From Cristatella mucedo (lineage: Eukaryota > Bryozoa > Phylactolaemata > Cristatellidae): DNA of 64,000 nucleotides. The stretch spans positions 124,001-188,000 of the forward strand of contig WPIO01000026.1 in NCBI GenBank assembly GCA_009760855.2, read 5' to 3'. Position numbers and translations under genes: made by a program. The notes below the pieces were generated by a model. The model had not been told where the DNA came from. It saw nothing but the letters and a program-made list of their open reading frames with translations, and did not search any database. Positions 15,443 to 25,600 of this stretch are shown one piece after another. Position 1 is the stretch's first letter; each line of letters starts with the position of its first letter.

Positions 15443-16467
15443 GTAGGTGATCGACTGACGACCCCGGGACGTGCCGAGGTTAGGCCAGTGACAGGCCAAC
15501 ACGCTGCGCTGGTCACAGGCCTTCACCGAACTCGACGAAGCAGGTGTCGAGGCAGCATCGACTGGTCAGTCAGTACAAGGCCACGAGGGGTAACATTACC
15601 ATGGACATGTGATCGGCCAGTCACCGTGACACTCATCTGCTTGACCAAGCCGAACAATGGGGCCAAAGTCTGTCGACAGCGTTTATCATTACGGCAGGGT
15701 ATGTCGACAGCTGGGCACACCGGAACGATGCTGCAAGGTGGAGTGAGTCATTCTGCTCTCACTGGTATTCAAGCTGTCAGCCAAATGACTAGTACTTAGT
15801 TCCTAGCTGCGGATATGCGCCAGGAGTATCTGCACGGCTCTAGCATGCCACCGTCTGAGCCGCTGCCATCGGCTACAGCATGCTTACAATTCCTTGCGCA
15901 TCGTCGGCGCAAAGTCCTTGGGCCTCATGCACTGCCGCTCTGGGAAGACCGCACTCTGCTGCAGTCAGGACGAGCCGGCTCACGATCAGCCATTTCTGCA
16001 CCTGCCGGCAAGAGCTGCCAGCGACGACGATGCTGCAACTGCGTGAACAAGAAATCAAGCACTAGTAGGAATATTTTTTTAATAATCTAAATTAGTGCAT
16101 AATAAAACTATACGAGCATATAAAAAGGACGACACGTGACCAGCGACCACCAAAGATCTAAGCTGTCAGCATAGCAGCAGTGGCACAGCAATGCTGCCTG
16201 GCATGTTGGCAGTCCAGCATATGAGCTTGGGCTCGATAATCGCCGCTCGGTTCCCTCAGTCTTGCGTTACACTGACTAGGATTTCAGTACGAAGTGTACA
16301 TAGTCGTACAACAACGTAAGCCTCGGCGAGCATCAGCCCCTCACTCGACCGCTTCAGCAGGAGTCGACATAGGTCTCCGACCACCGCCCGGTTGTCAGCC
16401 GTTCTCCATATTGAATCCAGTAACGATGCATAGTTTGCGCGACCGACAGCACGGCGAGAGTCAGCCA

Positions 16468-16603
16468 TCACACAATGGTTCCTGGCCACGACACCACTCT
16501 AAGGTTAATAGCTGAGTCGCAGCTTTTCATCAGGGCAACGGCGTTGGCGTGGGTCATGCCCAGCAACGACTGGTCGTTAACGGCCAGAATAATATCGCCG
16601 CAC
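16468..16603 (-). CDS. LNX: LNX exon 12: end of PDZ4 and C-terminus
   Basis: Acceptor GCTTCAG|G. Encodes CGDIILAVNDQSLLGMTHAN and the terminus LRVVSWPGTIV followed by TGA. LNX1 ends ITLTIVSWPGTFL. 136 nt including the stop. Confidence 0.93.
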
Positions 16604-19600
16604 CTGAAGCGAAGGAGAATCTGTCGTGCATCTGCCGGGGCCACGCATGCTCTCGTGCACGTCAAGCGGCGGCCAATAAAGGAACACGACCCCTTCGCTA
16701 GCCTCCCTCTCCGTGTCGATCCAAGACGGCCGCCACGGCCTGCAGAACTCCCTCCCCCCTCTTCACCTCATCGACGTGGCACTAACTAACTGAGTGTGTA
16801 GAAAGGGGGCTCAGCACAAGCAGTCAAACCTGCCCACCGTGCACGCATGCGCCAGACGACTTGAGGCAGCTCAGCAGAGCTCGTTTCGTGCGCTGTGAGT
16901 CTGTACCTGAGACGGCCATCGAGTGCAGCCGGACTACTACTTATGATCGACTTGATGAAAATCAGCTTGTCAACGTGCCTGCTATCATGGCCGCCACCTA
17001 CGATTGAAAATCCAAAGCTCACTTCCGGGTTCTTTCGGTGCAAGACGATGCTTTTGTCGAACCAATACGACCTGAAAATGAAAAAGACAAGGCTGCTGAT
17101 AACAACCGACTACCAGTTACTCAAGCGGGTCTCGAGGAGGGTCAACACGCGACCCCTGATGCCACCGTCATGCGTGAGTGCGAGCCAATGAATGCAGCAG
17201 TCGATGGAACTGCACCCTATTATGCTGGACCCTTCCACCTGCCGGCTCCTCCTACTGGCTCGATCTTCAGGAAACAGAACAGGAGGTGCAGAAGCCGAAC
17301 TGGAAAATGAAGCCAGTCCCTAAACACACACACGGCAGGCTAGGCAACCCTTGGGGATATGATCACCTTATGATGCTGCCATCCCATCTCAATAGGGCTC
17401 AAAACAATAGCGAACTTCCCAATGCACATTTTGATCAGCCCTACCCACAGCACCAGCAATCTCTCTTATCTGGTGTGGCACTTGATCTTAGTGGTGCCTT
17501 TCGGTTGATTAAAAGTGCACATGGTCCTGTATGAATAGCAAAACAATGCTTGCTACCGTCTAATCCATCATAGGCAGCAAGTACTGCAATTTCTTGAGCT
17601 GCCTGTCTGTCAAACAAGGACTACAAACTTGTTCACTTCCACGGGGTTGCACAGAAATCTTGTGGAAACGTTGTTCAGAAATATGAACCTCTCTGAAGGT
17701 GCCTGATTTTCAAGAATACTACAATTGTTCTAGGGCAGTCGAGGTTTTCCAACGCTTTAGCAATCACAATACCGACAGAAATGATACGTCACTGATTGAT
17801 GCTGAAGAATTCCAACTCAAATCCTTCCTGCCCACGTTCTTGTGGAAACAAAGAGGAGCCTGTCGGGTACGGCGGACCACGGCGGTTCATTATTATTATT
17901 CATTCATTGCATAGTTGCAAGGCATTATACATGCAATGTAGTGAGATTGGTTCCCCTCTCAAGGTACAAAAATGTCGACAGTCAGTCCCATAGCAGACGG
18001 CCAACAATCATTCTTGGAATAATGCTGATGAAATTCGATAGCTAGCACATTGCCTGCACAGTGAACCCCATGTTCGAAAAGCAGGCTACTATTGCACTTT
18101 TACACTCCACAAGGCAGGCATACGAAAGAAGCTTATCGTGGAGCAGTGCTTGTCGTTTGACAAGCATTCCTGCATTACCCAACGGCCAGACTATAAGCTG
18201 GTCGTGCCTGGACCCCCTAACGAATCGCATCAGACAAAAATGTGACACGTGCTATCTAGAAGAAACACGTGTGGTGCCACTAAGACAGCAAAATAATATG
18301 ACCAAGCCAAAACAACTACACCTTAAAAGCAAGTGCCTAAGAATGCAAACCTGCAGTCGCAGGATCTTTCAGGATGTCTTCTTTGAGCCAAACTGCATGA
18401 AGTGCAGTAACACACTGATGACCCATTTCTTGTGCAACACACAGCACAACTTTTCAAGGCACCTACTTACCACAGTGAGAAACAAGTAGGCAATTGCCAA
18501 TGGGAGAACAGTATAAATATGTGTAATAATAGAAATATATCACAAAAAGTCTCCACAAAACTTGAGAGTGATGGCTGTGCATAAGAAGCAGGTGACTGTG
18601 AACGATCAAGCAGACATACTCACCACTGCTTATTACGAAGTCCGAATGTGTATCTAGATATTAAGACCAACCAATTACTATCACTGTTAGATGCTCCACG
18701 TTTGAATGATGGAAACAACATTACCACCCCATAGACAGATGACGTGAATAAAAGGATCGAGAGTGAACAAAACACCTACAGAGCATGTGTGTGGGGTTTG
18801 GTATGCCAGTTGTCCGCCGCGATATTACATCAGAACACACAGCTTTACAAGAATATGCATTGCCAACTAACCAATAAAAGACCAAAGCCAAACGAGGCAG
18901 CACCACTGAGAGAGACTCGGGTGAGACAAACTCGGGTAACTAGAACAAAAAGCAACGGTCCTTCTTTAAGAAAGACGAAAACCAGCTTTGGTTGTCAGTT
19001 GGCTGGCCCCCCACACGAGCAGGAGACGTCATTAGTGGCAGGGCAGAGTTTGACTGACTGGCACACTGCAGCCGTCTGCTAACACCCATGAGGTAAAGCT
19101 GCCCTCATCACCGGCTGTCGGCCACACGGCGAGTGGGCATACCTGGGTGCACGCTAAAACAGACTTAGTTGAGCCACATCCAGAGTAGCAGCAGCACCAC
19201 CACCACCACCACCACCACCACCATCACCACCACACACCGATCGACTGACCCGACGAGAGGAGTCCCCAACAAGCCACAACTCTGGCTAAGCTAAACAGCA
19301 TGCTGACTGCTGTCAACGATTACACCAGCCATAATACCGCTGGGTGCAATCGGAGGACCACGACGAGTAAACCCACCCAGCTCGAAGGACAGAAGCAGCA
19401 TCGTCATTAGAACGGTCGAAAGGACACGTGAGAAAGCAAAGGCGGACAAGGCCCGATAAAATGCTAAGCCGAGCGCTTTTAAGATTATATCGAGAAGATT
19501 TTTCGGCTAATTCGGCAGGCAAGGCAAGAACATGATGCACCTGCCGATGGCTTCCCTTACACCAACTGCCCGACAATCGACCGATCAGTTTGCCAGACGA

Positions 19601-22600
19601 TCACGTGGTCGGGTTGCAACCGCAACTCTGTTCAACTCAAAGACCAGTCTGTCCAAGATGTCCAGAGCAATGGTCAACGTCATTTGCCACCCCTAACAGT
19701 TTTCAACAGCTATTTGCAATCGAGCTAGACACATGAATGCAACTGGTGCATGCACAACCTTTACGGCAAACGTACTGTGGCAGATCGAGCCAGTAAATCC
19801 ACGTGGGAAGGAAATTCTCCATGCCCTCATCGTTCAAGCCGACACCCGTAAGCAGAGTCAGACTGATGATGGACTTTTCGGCTTCCATTTTCAATAGCGA
19901 GACGGCGTCCTCGTGACTAAGTCGCAGTAGCGAGATGTCGTTAACTGCCAGCAGCAAGTCGCCTTTCTGCAAACAATCGCACAACGCAGGTGCTTTGATA
20001 TTTGTAAAGCTATCAGCTGGCAAAACCTACAGGAGATCGAGACTATCATACAATTAGATCGAAAAATCATACATTAATACGACACAAGCGCTGACACACT
20101 AATACATACGCAGCAACAAGAATTTCGAAGGCAAACACTAGCTACATTAGCAGACGATGTTAAAGGGGCAGTGAAGTCATGCAGTCACCAGCCCCTCACA
20201 TGGAAGAGTTCATTTGTGTTTGTAGGTGAGCTCAGACCGATTCAAGAGCACGAGGGCTGTAAGATGAAAGAATTTGCAGCAAATGTAAAGCACCTAGAAA
20301 GAGATTGAGTTCTCTGGGGGCGCTTTATCAAGTGCATTATTATTATAATAATTATTATGTGCAGAGATGAATGCTGATGCATAAGCAAAGTCAGATGATT
20401 TATTTGCTCCCTCGAGTTTAAACTGGTCGAGCAACTAAGCACAGATAAAGAGAAAGATGAGAAAAAGCTTTCATTTCATTCACCCGTGCTCGGCCATCTT
20501 ACAGGCCCACTTGCTGGCCGTCCGCCGTGCATACATGTAATGGTAGCGAGCAGCCTCACTTGGGTCAATAAAAGCAGGGTACCTTGGGGGCGCCCGGCGG
20601 CACGGCGCATGGTCCTCGGCTTCTTGTAACTGCGACAGTGAACAGCCCATTTTGGAGCAGGCCAGAGGCAGTGGCCACAGAGCAACGCATCGCCGGTGAT
20701 ATAAAGACATGCCAATACGCCACGGCCGACGACGGGCAGCGACGGACAGCTCGCTGCGCTCTGACTGCATTCGGCTGAACGCACCTGCACCATGGCAGAG
20801 CCTTCAAGCACGCACCGGCCAACGCAGCCGTGCTCGTGCAAGTTCATCACGTAGAGCGGTGTGTCACCACGCTGGCTGCCAACGCCGCCCGACACACTGA
20901 TGCCAAGGCTCTCCGAGGCTCGCTGAAATTGAAAAAAAAACTGCTAGCACCAGAAGCGCAGCAAGCAGGCAACTCGACAGGAGCAAACTCGAGAAGGCAG
21001 CTGACACAAATGCAACGACACACAGCCTACCTCTGGCTGAGACAAGCACTTACAGCGGCACTCAACTCGGGGCACACCAGAAGCGCAACTCGCACGATAA
21101 CTTAGTGGCACTTAGTACGTGCAATAGCATGCTGGAGGGGGGGGTGATCTTGTGATGTGGTGATCTTGACGTCATCGATCCATCCGGGAAATGCAAGCAG
21201 GTTGTTCCATACAGCTTGTTTCATGTTTTCAGTGATACGTTAATGTATCGAATGGAGCATTTCAAAGCATGCTTGTCGGCATGGTAATTCTTTAAACAAC
21301 TTTGCACAGGAAGACAAAATAATGAAGGAAAGTCAAGGGACGATAGCATTTTACAGTACCACAACTTTCATGTCTGAACGCCAGGATTTTACAAGCAGCA
21401 GCACGACGATTTGGCTTTGGATGCTCGCAGAAAGCCCACAGTTGTAAGCCTATAATTGTGAGCAGACCCTCTGAGGTCACTTTTCAGCAAAGTCCATTTG
21501 CAGAAAACGAGGCAGATCGTGGCAACAGCAAATAGTTAGGCAGCTCGAGACGGCTTACCTTTTCTATCCTGATGATACGTTCAATCTGCCTCTGCACAGA
21601 TGACAGACCGTCGTGATTTGCTTCGACGTCACCGTCGTTGCCCGAGTCATCTCGAGATGTCGACCGGATTATGTCCGGCGTCTGCGGCCGAGTTTTCCGT
21701 GAAACGATAATTTGTATTTTCCCAGCTGCAGCCTATAAAACGGCTTGGAACGTCAAATGCAGCCCCGTAGATAGTAAACAAACACACATACACCATATGC
21801 ACCCGCTGCTGTTTGCAGGATAAAGCACTTGGTTCTTAACACGGTTGCCATGGACCACCGACTGAGTATGAGCGAGACAAGTACACCAAAGGCGGCCTGC
21901 TGCGTGCAGCAGATGCATCGAACTAGCATGGCAACTGAAGATCAACAGCAAAAGCACAAAAATAACCCTAAATAGCTTATATCACAGCTCCCTTTCTGAT
22001 TCTTGTTTCTTTCTGCATTTTCAATGCCGAACCGTACCAAGTGCTACACAGTACAGATGCACAGAAGCATGTGCACACACACACACACACACACTCACAC
22101 ACTCACACACTCACAATGGCTGAACTCATTCAGCCGTTGAGCAAGCCACGCAGCTCGTGATCGTAGCAGCAACACTTTGGCTGCATGGCACGGCACTCTC
22201 GAGGTGCAGTCACGACGACGACGTGCCTGTATGATATTGGCGGCCACTTCCTGCGGCGAGCACGACACGTCGCAGCCGTTCACTTCAAGTATTCTGTCGT
22301 CGATGCGTAGGCGACCGTCGAGGGACGCGACACTACCCGGCAGAAGCTCCATCACAAACATGCCAGGGCCGTTCCTGAAAACAGCAGAGGTGCCCTGAGG
22401 TGCGCCGACGCTGCACGACTCATAAGAGTCTCCCGAGCGTGCCGGCTGCTCGATGGAGGCATAGTCAGCGGTTAGGGGCATAGACTTTTAGAGGCAGGAA
22501 ACCCTGTGCTGCAGCTGTGCACAGCAGGCTCCCGTGCTGACTGGGACGAAGGTCGCAGGTCGGCACACGACTTCTGCTGGGGTGGCATTGAGCCAACGTG

Positions 22601-25600
22601 GTCAACAGATGAGCAATTACCAGTGCGGCTGACTGGGCTCTTTGCATCCATTATCTGTTTGTAGCAGGGAGAATCGAGAGAGTGCAGGCAGCATAGAGGG
22701 CACAGAGTATCCACGCGGCCAAACATGGCTGAACAACCACGGCTGATTCCGATGAGCGTGAAGAAAGTCGATAGCCATCTGCCAAGCCACCATTTGTGCA
22801 CAGGAGTCGAGGTGCGGAATGGCTGCCCGAGATAACCTGGCTGGGTTAGAAAGCGCCTCTGAGGAAAGAAAGGCTTGGGCCGGGGCTTGCTGACGTGATG
22901 GAGAGCAGTGCGATGGTGTACGTGAAAACAGAGGGGTTTTCTCCGCTCGTTAAGGTTAATCCTGCTCTTCTTGGACCCTTGCATGCCGACCTCTCTGCAC
23001 ACACTTAGCCGGGTGCAGAGCCACGGCCCCTTGTTGGGGGGGGGGCAATTCGGTGCCCTTTGAATTCCTTATTTTCCTTAACAGCATGTGTGAAGTGTCT
23101 AGAAAGAGATCTAGTTCTCCAAAGGGGCTCTATACAACCGTATTATTATTTTTTTCCCTGAACCCAAAAACTGCAAAACCGGTGCTACGCACAAAACTGG
23201 GACCTGGAGCCTCACCATGGTGCGAGCGAGTGCGCGGGAGTCTGTGGGCTACGAGGTTTGAGTGAGCTATGGAAAAATCTCTGGCGGAACACTAGCTTAC
23301 TCTTATGGATTCCAGCATTATTGCCGAGATTCATATTATATATGATCTTATCAGCTTAGTCTTATCAAATACAGCTAGCATAATCTACGCCGTAATAATT
23401 GCATCACGGGCAGGTAGAGAGAAAGAGTGAAAGAGAGAGAGACCATGCACGTGCAAGAGCACTTGCTCCTGCAAACACCTGCCGGGCTCGTGTGCCACCA
23501 CTCTCCCTCTAGCATGTATAGAGGGCTCAATTTGTACCGGCATCAGTGCCAAAGCAGACGTGGATTCCCAGAACAGCCATAAAAGGGGATTTTTTGCAAG
23601 AACCTCGGATGGGGCAAGGTGCTTGCAGTTCACGACCCGGATGGTGTGCTCAAGTCCTGCAGCAGGCAATCCTTTATGGCCACTGCAAGAAGGATGATTG
23701 ATACCTGCTAAAACTCTGCTATTCCTTTACTGAGCAGGACGGCAGCATGCCAGACTGCAACCCAGCCGCTGATGGTCCAGGTCGGCATGCATAAGTTGGC
23801 ACGACATTCTCCAAAGTATGAAGACAATTCATATCAAGGTAGTCCCCATGGCCCCTTCCACCACCCCCTAACTGAGATTCACGACCCAGAGCACCTACTG
23901 AAACCGGGTCAAGGTCGCTGCTGACAGACCGGAAAAAAGCATACGCGTCCCAATCTTACTTTTTCCCAGCGAGCTTAATTCCGAGCGGTTTGTCGGGGTG
24001 CTTGGTCAGGGTCATGTGAATTATCTCCTCTTTCTCGATAGGCCGGTTCTGCGCTGCTCTATCTCTGTACACGGTCAGCTTGACTGTGGGCAGCATCTGG
24101 TTCAAGGCTCGCTTTGCTTGAACGTGAGTCGCCTGAGTTAGATCCACTCCATTCACCTACAATTGGTACAGAAGCAGCAACGTGAAGGTGACCTGCGAGA
24201 TGACAAAGCAAGTAGGTCCCACAATAAACGAATGGAGGTCCTTTAGGAAGATCGTATGGTTTGACGAACGGCCATATTACGGCAGCTAAGTAACCCCATT
24301 TCATCTCATCAGAACTGAATGCAAAACACACAGTACAGGCGGGTGCTTTTTGGGGATACTCGATAATGCAAAGGCCTGTTCCAAGGGGTGATTTGAATGA
24401 GCCATCAATCTTGATGATAGAAGCACAGGTGTTTGAGGCTGGACACAGAATTGAGAGTAATTTGCGAGATAGGCTGGGCAGCCGAGTAACAAAAAAAAAC
24501 CAACGAAGGGAGATGGCACAGTGCTGGCTATATGAAGGGAAACTGTATCTCAGGCAGTTACTCTACCTTAACTGCTCTCCTGACTCTGCTATGCTTCCCA
24601 CATTCTCTTTGTTGCCTGAGACAAAGTCTGTTGGCTACCGAATGCGTACCGAAAGCCGCTTAGGCTGTAAGTGCACTATACAAAACTGTCTTCTGTCGTC
24701 AACGGTCTTTATGCAGAGGAATGGAACAGCAAAGAAAGACAAAGAAATAATTGGCTATGGTCTGAAGGAACTGTTATCGCTTTTCCAGCAAGAGAAAATA
24801 ATAACGATTAAGATATTAGTATAACATTGTTAAGATAACAAAATCTGCTTAGGCACTTTAGATATGCAGGACAAGTAGCATGTAAAGTCAGGAATAACAT
24901 TCACAATAGTTTGGATTATAGTTGCAAAGGTTTGGGTAAGTCAAGTGGACTATACAATTTCGTTCATTTTTTTCTTTTTTTTAATGTATCTGGTCTCATC
25001 TTGAGAATTGCACACTGCTGGGGAGGGGCTAGGAGGTTCGTAATCTCCAGCGTTGGCTAAGACAGAACCGGTGATACTCGCTGAGTTGGCCTCAGCGTTG
25101 GAAGAGGAAAACATTAGCAGCCAATAATAAATATGCTTACCTCCAGAATCTGATCACCGGCTTGCAGTCGGCCATCTCGAGCCACCAGCCCATCTCGAAA
25201 GATCTCTTGCACAGTGATGCCAACCTAGTAAGCAAAGCATACGCACTGAGGGATTCATAACAGATGCAAGAACTACGTAGCACAAAACTACATCAAATAG
25301 AGTCTGAAGCCACCACTCCAGACCAGCAGGTTGCCGGCAAGGACAAGAACTGTCTTCAAGCATCTGCCACATTTGCCGAGCACTGTGTAAATGATACTCT
25401 TTGCACACGAGCTTTGCTGCCAGGTTGGACTCACCATCCCAACGATAGTTTTAGCTAAAGGTCTTATCTTTATTAATCCACTTCGTGTAGATAAGCTAAC
25501 GCTACAAGCCAATCAAGGGTGATCCCTTCATTGATCGATTCCTTCGTTGGCTTCTGCCGACTGGCTTGCTGTAGGCCTGTGCTACCCCCTTGTCTGGTCT

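Larger units (their letters stand above)
10565..16467. other. intergenic region between the two minus-strand genes
   Basis: Microsatellites, the 12.6-kb inverted repeat and one SINE. The 3' end of LNX should be in 15400-16467, but no convincing minus-strand AATAAA was seen there. No other gene recognised. Confidence 0.5.

Noticed and set aside
15272..15799. Poly-glycine frame around 15370-15440
   Set aside because: Product of the GGA microsatellite; there is no homology or splice context.
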